Positions 18,601-28,083 of a DNA stretch of 64,000 nt are shown one piece after another; within the stretch, counting starts at the first letter, position 1, and each line of letters opens with the position of its first letter. The DNA lies in NCBI GenBank assembly GCA_016713305.1, contig JADJPK010000014.1, positions 62,001-126,000 of the forward strand, in the 5' to 3' direction. Made by a program: the position numbers and the translations under genes. The notes beneath the pieces are model-generated. The model was not told the origin of the DNA. It worked only from the letters and a program-made list of their open reading frames with translations, and did no database searches. This stretch comes from Betaproteobacteria bacterium. Lineage in GTDB: Bacteria; Pseudomonadota; Gammaproteobacteria; Burkholderiales; Ga0077523.

Positions 18601-20182
18601 CAATGCGTTCCTGCTGCTTTCAGGACCCGACACGCGCCTGATCACGCAGGACGTGCGCGTTCAATCTCAAGGTTCTGCCTCTGTTCGCGTGGAAAATGGC
18701 GCGAAACTGGTCGCCATTCAAGGTATGAGGGTGGGCGGACGCGATGTCTCCTTTGCCGTGGATCGGGGTTCGGTCGAGACCGGCCCGGTTTTCCTGGTCG
18801 ATACGCAGCAGATCTTCTCCATCTCCGATCCGGTCGCGACCGTCGGTCAGACCAGTCTCACGCGTCCGGCGGCATGGACGGTGACCACGGCGCCAGGACG
18901 GCCGGGTTACACACCTGACTTCGTCTATCGCGGCCACTTCGAGGACGGACCATCGGGGCCGGGCAGCGTCGCCTTCGCCGGCAGCGGCTTTCGGGCCGTG
19001 TTCTCGGGCCAGTTGAATTACACGGGTCGGACCATCGTCGACGGTTCCGGAGTCGCGCTCGAGATTCGAGGACCGATCGCGTCGCGCGAATTCATCGCTC
19101 TCAATGGCGGCACGCTGGATCTGACCGCACCACTGTCCGGAACGCTCTGGGATGTGTCCAGCCGGAGCTTCCGCACGGACGCCACGGGCGTGATCCGATA
19201 CGACGGGCTCCAACTCATCGGCGGAACGCTGCGCGGCATCGGGCATGAGGTGGCCCACCAGGCTGTGTCCTTCGACGGGACATCGCTCGCCGCGAACAGC
19301 CGCTTCACTGCCCACCGTGGGGTCGCGTGGTCGAACGCGTCGCTGTCGGGCATGCTCGATGCCAGGGCTGGCCTCACGCTCGACAACGTGATGATCACAT
19401 CCGGCGGAAGCCTCGTGCTGGGCAGCGGCGCGACGTTCGCGGACGTCGAGAACAATGGCGTTCTCGACCTTCGGACCGGCGCGGGGCTTGAACTGTCGAG
19501 CCCGATGGTATCGGGCGGAGGGTCGCAAGTGCTGGTTTCACAGGGGGCCGCACTCGAGGGGGCTGCGCTCACGATGAGAGGCGCGCTTCTCGTCAACAAT
19601 GGCACCGTCTCGGCGCCGCTGACGCTGGACTTCGGCAGTCTTGCGATGGGCGGGGGCACCTTCGGCAGTGTGACGGTGAACCGCGGCGGAACCTTCGCGC
19701 CCGGCAACTCACCCGGGACTGCGTCGACGCTGGGACCGGTCGTCTTCAACGCGGGCGGCGAATACGAGGTCGAGGTCGCGGATGCGCTCGGCGCGCCGGG
19801 CACAGGCTTCGACCTGTGGGACATTGCCGGCACACTCGACATCAACGCAGGTACCACGTTCAACAGCCAGTTCGTGGTCTCGCTCATCTCGATGGACGCG
19901 GCCTTCGCGGCAGGTCCCGCGGCGAACTTCGACAAGCATCGCAGTTTCGCCTGGACCGTGTTGCGGGCGGACGCCATCGATGGTTTCGATCCGAAGGAAC
20001 TGCGGCTGGACACGAGCGCGTTCGAGAACGACACGGATGGAAAATTCTCGCTGCAGCTCGAGCACGCGGGCGGGAGGTCGGAGCTGCAGATCGTCTATCA
20101 ACCGGTTCCCGAGCCGGCCACCACCGGCCTCATGCTCGGCGGTCTTGTGACGCTGCTGGCGTGGCGGCGCCGCCGGGCGTGA
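15611..20182 (+). CDS. Giant beta-strand-repeat PEP-CTERM protein (about 1,520 residues), two frameshifts
   Basis: One large exported protein read in three pieces. It starts at 15611 after a GAGGAG site with a signal peptide (LLLAALALAGIAPSANA) and IDVYWDPNLANPGIGGSG. The frame changes near 16113, where GGTLILSPPVSLDVEVDV continues one base over, and back near 18280, where LPQTGLNLGSTLLRDATF resumes. The body has many Gly-rich beta-helix turns (VDSGTLRVNPG, NGGTLDLTAPL, VEGGTLEFRGG) like autotransporter-associated repeats, and FAPGNSPGTAS near the end. It closes with VPEPATTGLMLGGLVTLL and Arg residues, a PEP-CTERM signal instead of a beta-barrel. It is likely a surface or matrix adhesin-like protein (inference). 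Confidence 0.85.
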
Positions 20183-20282
20183 CGGTGCGCCGCGCCGTGC
20201 CTGCACACGGCAGCGAAGCGCCGGGTCGGACGATCCGGGCGCGGCGCAGCGGCCTCTGGCCGGGAGATCGAAGGCAGCCGCC

Positions 20283-20756
20283 TCAGCGCCGCTGAATGAA
20301 GGGAACCTGCGCCCAGCCCGCCTCGTAGGGCGTCCAGAAATGGGATTCCAGGCGCACGTGAGCGAAGCGCCAGCCTTCGGTGGTGCGCACGTAGCGGTCG
20401 TGATACGTCCCGGTACCCCACACGGCCTGGTTGTCACGGATATACGTGCAGGCCTGGAGGAGGTACCACGTGCCGGTCGCGGTGTCCCCGTCGACGTCGA
20501 TCAGCGGGTTCAGCATGTGGTGCCGGGCGAACGAGATCCGGCTGCTGGAGCCCTGGAAGAACGCGCGGATCGCCTCGCGTCCCTCGTGGCGGCCCAGCAT
20601 GCCGCCATCCCACACAGCGTCTTCCGTGAACATGGCCGCGAGTGTGTCAGCGTCGTAGCCGCTGTCGCACGCCGCCGCATAGCGTGCCTTCAGGTCGCGG
20701 ATCGCCTCCAGATCTTCCAGCCGTCGCACGCGGCGTTCGAGCGTTTCAGGATTCAT
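20283..20756 (-). CDS. SnoaL-like / NTF2-fold protein
   Basis: A 157-residue cone-shaped-fold protein. The N-terminal helix RRLEDLEAIRDLKARYAAACD is followed by FTEDAVWDGGMLGRHEGREAIRAFF and HHMLNPLIDVDGDTATGTWY, the usual order of a SnoaL_4-like domain. Members include polyketide cyclases, hydroxylating dioxygenase small subunits and dehydratases, so the reaction cannot be named. It ends 100 bases from the giant PEP-CTERM gene (convergent) and lies 42 bases downstream of the GST gene on the same strand, so the two may be co-transcribed. Confidence 0.8.
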   Translation of the reverse strand: MNPETLERRVRRLEDLEAIRDLKARYAAACDSGYDADTLAAMFTEDAVWDGGMLGRHEGREAIRAFFQGSSSRISFARHHMLNPLIDVDGDTATGTWYLLQACTYIRDNQAVWGTGTYHDRYVRTTEGWRFAHVRLESHFWTPYEAGWAQVPFIQRR

Positions 20757-20798
20757 GCGGGGCTCCTGTGAGGGAAGCGAGGCGATGCACGGGACGCG

Positions 20799-21590
20799 TC
20801 AGAGTCCCAACTCCGCGTCCGTCGCGCTGTGTCCGTACTTGTCGCGCGGCGGCCAGGGTCGCGACCGCCAGTGGGGTTCGAAGCTGAAGGACGACCGCTG
20901 CCGCCCCGGCAACAACGCGCCGTTGCCCGCGCCCTTCGCGTAGTCGTAGTACAGCTTCACGATTTCTTCCTGGGTCACCTGTTGGGCAGCCGGATGGGAA
21001 AGGCACGCCGCCACCCAGTGCCGCACGCGCGCGTACGCCGCGTCGTCGGGCAGGGCGAAGCCCTCGTAGTACTCCAGGAACCAGAAACGCATGAACAGGG
21101 GCGTGAAGACGGCTTCGGCCCAACCGAATTCCTCGAACAGGAAAGTGCCGTCGGGCGAGTGCTCGATCAGGAATGCGTTCAGGCGGGCGTACTGACCCAG
21201 CATGGCGGTGTGGAACGCATCGCGTCGCGCCGGATCCTGGTTCATGACCCAGGTGTACCCCTGCACGGTGAGCTCACCTTCCAGGCGGGTCATCATGCCT
21301 TCCACCGCACGCCGGTAAGGGTCCGCCTGTGCCAAGGAGCGGCCGGGAAACACCTCGTCGAGATAGCGCATGAGCACGAGGCTTTCCTTCAATACGCGGC
21401 CGTCGGCAGTCTCGAGGATGGGCAGGGCGGTCGTGCCGCGGGTCTTGGCCAGCAGCCAGTCCGGCCGGGGGCGGGTGACGTCGACGACGCGGAACTCCAC
21501 GCTGTCGCGGCAGCCCTTGAGCGTGAGCAGGATCTCGAGGCGCTGGCAGAACGGGCAGACGGGGATGTGGTGGACGGTGATCCTGGTCAT
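20799..21590 (-). CDS. Glutathione S-transferase family protein
   Basis: A 263-residue protein with an N-terminal thioredoxin-fold domain whose active-site region reads PVCPFCQRLEILL (Cys type, omega/beta-like). The glutathione-binding cis-Pro block ALPILE follows, then DGRVLKESLVLMRYLDEVF. The C-terminal helical domain follows with about 50 extra residues rich in Arg/Pro. A Cys-type active site suggests thiol-transferase or dehydroascorbate-reductase-like chemistry. The start at 21590 was chosen where homology begins. It lies between the membrane-protein gene upstream and the SnoaL-like gene downstream. Confidence 0.85.
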   Translation of the reverse strand: MTRITVHHIPVCPFCQRLEILLTLKGCRDSVEFRVVDVTRPRPDWLLAKTRGTTALPILETADGRVLKESLVLMRYLDEVFPGRSLAQADPYRRAVEGMMTRLEGELTVQGYTWVMNQDPARRDAFHTAMLGQYARLNAFLIEHSPDGTFLFEEFGWAEAVFTPLFMRFWFLEYYEGFALPDDAAYARVRHWVAACLSHPAAQQVTQEEIVKLYYDYAKGAGNGALLPGRQRSSFSFEPHWRSRPWPPRDKYGHSATDAELGL

Positions 21591-21621
21591 GGCATCGAAG
21601 GAAATGTCGAGTTCACCTGCA

Positions 21622-22888
21622 TCATCGGGTCTCTCGCGCCTCGATGGCGGCCAGCAGCCGCGGGCCATCCCGGCGCGCGAAACGCTTGGCGCGGTAACGG
21701 GCGACGAGCCCCAGGACCAGCAACATCAGCACCCAGCCGGCGAACAGTCCGAGAAACGCCCGCAGGGTGGGGTTCGTCCTCGGCAGGAGCCCCAGCCAAA
21801 GCGGCGTGGCTGCCGACACGACCATCGCCGCGAGCAGCGTCGGCAGCATCAGCCAGCGCGTGGGGGCCAAAGCGCTCTGCAGCGCACGGATGATCGGCAG
21901 CCGCCGGTTCGTGCTCCGGTCGAAGAAGATGAAGTAGTCGCCGGAGTCCTTGCGCCGGCGCACTCCCCACACCGCGGTCACCAGGCTGCCGTCTGTCACG
22001 TCGAGATCGGCGTCGAGCACGTGCACGGAATGTTCTCCGCCGTTCCATCGCAACGTGAAGGCTTCGTGGGTGACACTCCGGTAACTCACGGAAGTCGAGG
22101 TCTGACCGGATTCGTGCCGGGTGACGGTGGTGGTTTTCGTCGTGTCGACCCACTTGCTGTAGTTCTCCACGATACCGGTCGCGACGTGCAGTGCGTAGCG
22201 GCCGAATCCGGCCCGCAGCGTCATCGGGTCGGCGGGCACCAGTCCGAAGGTGCGCAACTCGCGGATCATCAGCAGGCCGAACAGCGCCAGCATCACGGTC
22301 GCGAACCCCAGGGCCTGTTGTTGTTCCTGTGGCTCCATCTCGTCCCAGAACGAAACCTCGTGACCCAGACCGCGCATCATTTCGCGTTTTGACTGGCGCA
22401 CGCGCGCATCCGATTCGGCAATGGTCACGTTGAGCCTGGCGCGCGTGTCGGGCGACAGATAGCGAGTGAGGATCTCCGCCCGGACGGCGTGGTCCCGCTC
22501 GTAGCGCCCCTGCTGCGCCAGCCACCTGGCCCAGGGCGAATCGCTGGTGCCGTCCGGAGGGCCCGTGAGTGCCTTGGCTTCTTCCTGAATCTGGAAGTAC
22601 TGACCGCCATAGGTCTCCATGAGTCGCTTCTCGTCGGGGAGATAACCGGTGACCCTGCGTCTGTCGCCCAGATCTTCGATGGCCTTGCGAAGGTGGGCGA
22701 ACGCTGCCGCCTGCAACGCTTTGGTATCGAGAGGATCCTCGCCGACCGTATCGGCCAGCACGCGCTCGATGGAAGGCATCTCGTCGGAGCCAGGCGGGCT
22801 CCAGAGCGGCGGCGGGCAGGGACGCGAGCAACAACGACGTGGCGGCAATGGCGGCACGCCACCGAACGACGACGATGACGAAGAACAC
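21622..22888 (-). CDS. Unidentified multi-pass membrane protein, N-terminal frameshift
   Basis: I do not recognise this family. A GTG start at 22888 gives a signal-like N-terminus (RWRAAIAATSLLLASLPAAALEP). Near 22795 the frame shifts to SDEMPSIERVLADTVGEDP, which then runs uninterrupted to 21622. The body has a helical soluble part with DEKRLMETYGGQYFQIQEE, a membrane helix LGFATVMLALFGLLMI, a beta-rich domain with the Thr-rich motif VDTTKTTTVTRHESGQTS and SYRSVTHEAFTLRW, and two C-terminal membrane helices. The last part ends RFARRDGPRLLAAIEARETR. If the indel is ignored, the gene would begin at 22779. It may be co-transcribed with the GST gene 31 bases downstream. Confidence 0.6.
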
Positions 22889-23019
22889 CTGCAGTCTCCG
22901 GTTCTGAAGCTTGTTGGAATGCCACCGGACACGCCACGCGGCAACCATGTCGTTGCGCGACGCCTGACGGAGGACTCTTGCCACTATACTTCAGCCCCTC
23001 GAGGCGAAGAGCCTGCCGC

Positions 23020-23448
23020 ATGCACAACGACCACTTTCCCTGGAAACCGGAGTTCGACCTCGGCATCCGCGAGATCGACGATCAGCACCATCACTTCGTC
23101 GGCCTCATCAACAAGTTCATCGTCGAGCTTTGGGGTCAGGACAATATCGAGTATCAGCGCATGCTGGTGGCGGAACTCATTGCGTACGCTCGCTTCCACT
23201 TCATCAGCGAAGAGAACCTGATGTTCCGCATCGGATACCCGGAGCTGGCGGGGCACAAGCTGCACCACCGGGAATTGCTCGACCAGCTCAATGCCAAGCA
23301 GGCGCGGCTGATGCTGGACCATACGGAGCAGCGCAAGAAGGACGTCGTCTCGTATCTGGTCGAATGGTTCACGCACCACACGGCGAAGGAAGACAGACTG
23401 ATTGCGGACTACATGCATCGGAGCGATCCGGCAGAAGCGCCTGCTTGA
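23020..23448 (+). CDS. Bacteriohemerythrin
   Basis: A 142-residue O2-binding di-iron protein. The iron ligands are visible in order: His23/24 in DDQHHHF, His60-x3-Glu64 (HFISE), His79-x3-His83 and His120-x4-Asp125 (HTAKED), with the flanking Trp8 and Trp116 typical of the family. It likely stores or senses oxygen in the cytoplasm. The start at 23020 matches the family N-terminus; an upstream start would add 14 residues. It is divergent from the membrane-protein gene and is followed eight bases later by an exported-protein gene. Confidence 0.93.
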   Translation: MHNDHFPWKPEFDLGIREIDDQHHHFVGLINKFIVELWGQDNIEYQRMLVAELIAYARFHFISEENLMFRIGYPELAGHKLHHRELLDQLNAKQARLMLDHTEQRKKDVVSYLVEWFTHHTAKEDRLIADYMHRSDPAEAPA

Positions 23449-23455
23449 AGCCGTC

Positions 23456-24793
23456 GTGCCCTCGCCACAGCCGCCAGTTGGTGTTTTCACCGGCAAGATC
23501 GGATCCGCGTGCGGGGGACGTATCGGCACTGCAGCCGCATTGGCCCTACCGTTTCTCTGGCGGTGTCTGGCGCTCATCACGTCGGCAATGCTGTCGATTC
23601 CGCATGCCGCAGCCGCAATGCCGGTCAAGGGCACCGTGGATCACGGGCCTTTCCAGATCCAGGCCGGGATCCGTTCCGTATCCACCGGCACGTTTCCCAA
23701 TCAAGGCGGCAACCCTTTCGCACGGCGCAAGGTGAGCGAGTTCGAGGTTCGCTGGAAGGGACAGTCCGTCACGGTGAACGGCAACCGCAGTTTCTGGCGG
23801 GTTCTTCGGCTGCCGGCCGCACCGCGGCCCGCGTTGCTCCTCGTGACTCAGGGCTTCGTCCTTGCCACGGAGGAGGCGGGCGGAACGCTCAGGTTGCAAC
23901 CGGTCAGGAGCGAAAGCGCATCGCTGGCGGAGGTCCAGTGGCTGGACGAGCGCGATGGACAACCGGGAGCCGCGCGGTCGTTCGGCATCGAGGCCGTGAC
24001 CGATCTGCAGTCGGGCACGTTGCTGCAAGGCGGGCGTTGGCTACGGTTCGGTTCGCGCAGCGTGATGGATGTCGCGTCGCTCAGGTTCTACCCCGTGGAA
24101 CCCTGGGTGCCGGTGGCGCCCGGACAGCCCGATACCCACCTCTCGCGTGAGGGAGACGACGTGCGGGCGTTTTCTCCGGGGCGCGGCAAATACGTTCTGG
24201 CGGCGTCCGGTATCGACTACAGCTCGGCCGATGGCCGTCAGGCGTACGGCCTGCTGGTGGTCGACATCGAACGGGGGACGGCCAGCGAGATCCGCGTGGA
24301 TCGCAAACGCATGCGCTTCGCCGAGCCCGACGACATCGATTCTGCCTGGGTCCACCACCATTTCTCCTGGGCCCGCAACACGGCGGGCCAGGAGGTTCTG
24401 CAAGCACGCAACGACTTCCGGCCGTGGCCCTGGCGGGCGCGGCTTCGCGAGACCCGTCCGGGCGTCTGGCAGATGGACGTACCGCGCATCGCCGATAAGT
24501 TCGTACAGGTACTGAAGTCGGTGCTCTCGGTGCAGCTGGGCGCCAAGGTCATCGATGCCGATCAACCGTGGGGTGCAGGCGCAACGGCAACGCTGGCGGA
24601 TTGCACGCTGCAGGTCCGTGCCTTCGGGAAGGACAGCCTCGATCCGGGCGACAGTCGCGTGTCGGTCTGGCCGGAGGAAACCCGGACCAGCACGGCCCCC
24701 GCCTCGTGCGAAGCAGCACTGCGGCGGCTGGCCACGTCGATCGACGGCGAACTTGCGAGCGGACGTCACGACGCGCTGCTGCGTCTGGACTGA
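23456..24793 (+). CDS. Exported protein of unknown function
   Basis: About 445 residues if the GTG at 23456 is used. An ATG at 23591 is another possible start but would leave a very short leader. A hydrophobic segment (ALALPFLWRCLALITSAML) precedes SIPHAAAA, a likely signal-peptidase site, so the protein is probably periplasmic. The mature part is beta-rich (FEVRWKGQSVTVNGN, GGRWLRFGSRSVMDV) with a VHHHFSW motif near residue 300 and two Cys in the last 60 residues. No family is recognised. It begins eight bases after the hemerythrin gene and ends 45 bases before the Tgt fusion, so the three may form one unit. Confidence 0.65.
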   Translation: MPSPQPPVGVFTGKIGSACGGRIGTAAALALPFLWRCLALITSAMLSIPHAAAAMPVKGTVDHGPFQIQAGIRSVSTGTFPNQGGNPFARRKVSEFEVRWKGQSVTVNGNRSFWRVLRLPAAPRPALLLVTQGFVLATEEAGGTLRLQPVRSESASLAEVQWLDERDGQPGAARSFGIEAVTDLQSGTLLQGGRWLRFGSRSVMDVASLRFYPVEPWVPVAPGQPDTHLSREGDDVRAFSPGRGKYVLAASGIDYSSADGRQAYGLLVVDIERGTASEIRVDRKRMRFAEPDDIDSAWVHHHFSWARNTAGQEVLQARNDFRPWPWRARLRETRPGVWQMDVPRIADKFVQVLKSVLSVQLGAKVIDADQPWGAGATATLADCTLQVRAFGKDSLDPGDSRVSVWPEETRTSTAPASCEAALRRLATSIDGELASGRHDALLRLD

Positions 24794-24838
24794 CACCACG
24801 AGCTCGCAGGCTGCCGCAAACTTCCGTTGCCGTTTCCC

Positions 24839-26986
24839 ATGACCCGACTCGACTTCAAGATAGACCGCCAGGCCACGAACTCCAAGGCGCGCGCAGGCAG
24901 GTTCAAGACACTACATGGCGAGGTACGGACACCCGTCTTCATGCCAGTCGGTACTCAGGCGACAGTCAGAGGCGTCCCCGTCGACGCCTTGAAGGCCACC
25001 GGTTCGAGCGTCCTGCTGGCGAACACCTACCACCTGCTGCTTCGTCCAGGGCCGGAAGTCTTCCGGAAATTCGGCGGCATCCACCGATTCATGAACTGGC
25101 AAGGCCCGGTTCTGACGGACTCGGGAGGGTTCCAGATCTTCTCGCTGCCCGCCGCCCGGGTGATGAACGAGGACGGCGCGCGCTTTCGCAGTTACGTCGA
25201 TGGCAGGGTGCACCTGCTCTCGCCCGAGACGAGCATCGGGATGCAGAAAGCCATCGGCAGCGACATCATGATGGTGCTGGACCAGTGCGTTCCGGCGACC
25301 GCGGAGTATCCGGAAGCCGAAGCGGCGATGGAACTCACGCACCGGTGGGCGCTGCGATCTCTGGATGCGCGGGGCGATTCGCCGCAGGCCCTGTTCGGCA
25401 TCGTCCAGGGTGCGTGTCATCGGGATCTTCGCGAACGCAGCGCCGCCTTCCTTTCAGCGTTGCCGTTCGACGGCCTGGCCATCGGCGGACTGGCGGTCGG
25501 CGAGACTCACGCCCAGCGCTACGAGTTCACCGGCCTGGTGACGGACTGCCTGCCCGAACACCTGCCGCGCTATCTCATGGGCGTGGGCACGCCCATCGAC
25601 ATCCTCGAAGCGGTGCACCGGGGCGTGGACATGTTCGACTGCATCATTCCCTCGCAGGTCGGGCAGCGTGGCACCGCGTACACCTCCCATGGCAGGATCC
25701 ATTGTCGGCGGACCGTCTACAGCCTGTCCGAAGCTCCGCTCGATGCGGCGTGCGACTGCCAGACCTGCCGGGAATACTCCCGTGCCTATCTCTGTCATCT
25801 GGTGCGGACGGGCGAGGCGCTCGGGGCGCAGCTGCTGACCACGCACAACCTCGCGTTCTATCACCGGCTCATGCGGGAGATGCGCGAGGCCATCCTGCGC
25901 GACGAGTTCGCGGACTTCTACGAGATGCAGCGCCACGCATTGGCGCGCTCCGACGACGATCATCCTGGGCATCCGCCACGACAGCCCCGGGTCAAGGCGG
26001 CTCCTCGCAGGGGAGACTACGAAATTGTCAGGGGCCCGTCGGGTGCCCACAGTGTGCGCCAGATCAGTTCCGGCGAAGTCATGCATTCGGTGAATCGGCC
26101 GAGCGAGGAAGCGAACGCGCTCTACATCGTGCAATCGAGGCTCGCGGAGCGAATACTCCGCCGCTCACCGTCCCGGGATCCGGAGGCATCCGGCGCGATG
26201 CAGGGCGCCGGCAGGGAGGGTGTAGCTCAGCTGACGACCTCCTCGGATCCGGAGCTCGTGATCTGGGACGTCGGCCTCGGCGCGGCGTCCAATGCCATGG
26301 CGGCCGTCATCTGCTTCGAGCAGTCGGTCGCGCGGCACGAGTCGGCCGAATTGCGGCCGGTGCGGCTGATCAGCTTCGAGCGGGATCTCGATCCGCTCAT
26401 CCTCGCGACAAAGAAGTCCGCGTTCTTTCCGCACCTGCAGCACGCCGCACCGAGCCGCCTGCTGAGTACGGGGAGATGGGTGCATGCCTCGGGGTTGATG
26501 ACCTGGGAGCTCATCGAGGGGGACTTCCTCGAGCAGTTCGAGTGGACACGCGCACCGGACGTGGTCTTCTACGACCCGTTCTCGCCCAGGACGGACTCGG
26601 GGCTCTGGCATCGGAGCGTGTTCGCGCGATTGGCGGCGCACGGCGGAACCAAGCCCATGAGCCTCTATACCTACTCTGCTTCGACCGCGGTGAGAGCAGC
26701 GCTGCTGTGGGCTGGATTCTGGGTGGGGGAGGGTGTGGGGACGGGACCGAAGGCGACGACGACCATGGCGTTCACACGTGCCGGAGCGCCGGCGGGGCGT
26801 TCAGGAATGGGGGAGGCCGCGGTCTCCTGGCTCGGCCAGGAATGGCTCGCGCGCTGGCGACGGAGCGACTCGAAGTATCCGGTCGATCTGGACGATGCGG
26901 AGAAGGAGGCGTTTGCCCGGCGGATCGAATCGCACGGGCAGTTCTGCACGATGCGGGAGATACCTGCCCGCCGGCCGTTCGAGTGA
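24839..26986 (+). CDS. Fusion: Tgt-family tRNA transglycosylase + MnmC/MnmD-like methyltransferase domain
   Basis: A 715-residue protein. Residues 1-370 are a queuine/preQ1 tRNA-ribosyltransferase (Tgt): Asp94 in DSGGFQ, VLDQC at 146-150, IGGLAVGE at 215-222, VDMFDC at 263-268 with the nucleophile Asp, and a complete zinc site Cys305, Cys307, Cys310, His336 (CxCx2Cx25H). Usual bacterial residues are altered: DEC is DQC, and PTR after the nucleophile is PSQ. After a basic linker (370-392), residues 393-645 resemble the MnmC N-domain/MnmD methyltransferase: SGEVMHSVNRPSEEAN, a SAM loop VIWDVGLGAASN, ISFERD and FYDPFSPRTDSGLW. Both activities act on anticodon wobble bases. The fusion could be an assembly artefact, but the linker frame is open and coherent. 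Confidence 0.82.
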   Translation: MTRLDFKIDRQATNSKARAGRFKTLHGEVRTPVFMPVGTQATVRGVPVDALKATGSSVLLANTYHLLLRPGPEVFRKFGGIHRFMNWQGPVLTDSGGFQIFSLPAARVMNEDGARFRSYVDGRVHLLSPETSIGMQKAIGSDIMMVLDQCVPATAEYPEAEAAMELTHRWALRSLDARGDSPQALFGIVQGACHRDLRERSAAFLSALPFDGLAIGGLAVGETHAQRYEFTGLVTDCLPEHLPRYLMGVGTPIDILEAVHRGVDMFDCIIPSQVGQRGTAYTSHGRIHCRRTVYSLSEAPLDAACDCQTCREYSRAYLCHLVRTGEALGAQLLTTHNLAFYHRLMREMREAILRDEFADFYEMQRHALARSDDDHPGHPPRQPRVKAAPRRGDYEIVRGPSGAHSVRQISSGEVMHSVNRPSEEANALYIVQSRLAERILRRSPSRDPEASGAMQGAGREGVAQLTTSSDPELVIWDVGLGAASNAMAAVICFEQSVARHESAELRPVRLISFERDLDPLILATKKSAFFPHLQHAAPSRLLSTGRWVHASGLMTWELIEGDFLEQFEWTRAPDVVFYDPFSPRTDSGLWHRSVFARLAAHGGTKPMSLYTYSASTAVRAALLWAGFWVGEGVGTGPKATTTMAFTRAGAPAGRSGMGEAAVSWLGQEWLARWRRSDSKYPVDLDDAEKEAFARRIESHGQFCTMREIPARRPFE

Positions 26987-27342
26987 TCGCCGGTGCGCGG
27001 CGCCCGGAAGCCCACGATGATGGAGGTCGGTCTCCGGAGTCGGGCGGGAGGGCCGGTCCTGGCGGGCTCGCGACGTCTTGCCGTTCGGTCCGTGACTGGG
27101 CTGGCTTGTCTTGGATGCCGGATCGTGTTGCTGCGACCACGCGCGCGCGCACCCCGACGCGGAAATTTGTCTCGCGCGTACACTGTGGGCCACTGCTTCA
27201 TCGAGTGTGACGGCACCAAGTCGTTGCAGCCATGGGCCGCGAATCGACGCGGAAAGGTGGGCGCGACACGTGTATCTCCCATCGTCGAAGCTGCGCGTGC
27301 CGCGTCTCGATGAATGGACCAGGACCCGGGATCGACCATGCC
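26987..27342. other. Intergenic region before creB, no gene seen
   Basis: The region carries the likely creB promoter but no element I can call with confidence. There is a stretch of alternating CG near 27145, then a less GC-rich patch (GGAAATTTGTCTC at about 27161-27173). Open frames here show no coding character. Confidence 0.35.
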
Positions 27343-28068
27343 ATGACCACCGATGTTCCCGCCCTGCCTCGTGCCACGATCCTCATTGCCGAGGACGAGT
27401 CGGCCATTGCCGATGCACTCGCTGTGGCGCTGGCGCGAGAGGGATTTCGCTGCGTGCATGCGCGGCTGGCTGCGGAAGCGAGGCGGCTCGTGGGGCAAGA
27501 AAAGCCGGACCTGGTCGTCCTGGACGTGGGACTTCAGGACGGAAGTGGATTCGATCTGTGCCGTGAGTGGCTCGCCACCTCTGATCTTCCGATTGTGTTC
27601 CTCACCGCGCGCAACGACGAAATCGACCGTGTGCTGGGGCTCGAACTGGGAGCGGACGACTACATCGTCAAGCCGTTCAGCCTGCGGGAGGTCGTGGCGA
27701 GAGTGCGGGCCATACTTCGCCGCCTTTCGAAGGCCCGGGCGCAGCGCGGCGGCCCTGCCTCTCGCCCTGCAGGGGCCTCCCTGTTTCAAATGGACGAGGG
27801 GAGCATGAGTATCGAGTACTGCGGCCATGGGCTGGACCTCACTCGCTACGAATACCTGCTGTTGCGAACGCTGCTGGCCGATCCGGAGCGCATCTGTTCC
27901 CGAGCGCAACTGATGGAGCGGGTCTGGGCCGATGCGCTGGAGACGGGTGACCGCACCGTGGATGCTCACGTGAAGATGCTGCGGGCCAAGCTGCGGGCAG
28001 TGACCCTGGACCACGAACCGATCGTCACGCATCGCGGCCTCGGGTACTCGATCGACCCGACCGGCTGA
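27343..28068 (+). CDS. creB: Two-component response regulator CreB
   Basis: A 241-residue OmpR-type regulator. The receiver has the acidic pair in IAEDES (residues 17-18), phospho-acceptor Asp61 (VVLDVGL) and an IVKPFSLRE motif. The winged-helix output domain ends THRGLGYSID. It is followed 15 bases later by a CreC-type kinase and then creD, the diagnostic gene of this locus, with a matching cre-tag before creD. CreBC responds to carbon and metabolic state and, in some species, to cell-wall stress. The start at 27343 (MTTDVPALPR) is placed just before the receiver. Confidence 0.88.
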   Translation: MTTDVPALPRATILIAEDESAIADALAVALAREGFRCVHARLAAEARRLVGQEKPDLVVLDVGLQDGSGFDLCREWLATSDLPIVFLTARNDEIDRVLGLELGADDYIVKPFSLREVVARVRAILRRLSKARAQRGGPASRPAGASLFQMDEGSMSIEYCGHGLDLTRYEYLLLRTLLADPERICSRAQLMERVWADALETGDRTVDAHVKMLRAKLRAVTLDHEPIVTHRGLGYSIDPTG

Positions 28069-28083
28069 ACGGACGCCTCCGCA

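Noticed and set aside
26223..26233. TAGCTCAGCTG resembling a tRNA D-arm
   Set aside because: It lies inside the open frame of the Tgt fusion (V-A-Q-L) and no anticodon arm, T-arm or acceptor pairing can be built around it.
24568..27210. About 880-codon plus-strand frame overlapping the Tgt fusion
   Set aside because: It is Arg/Gly/Ser-rich without motifs and is offset by one frame from a well-supported protein.
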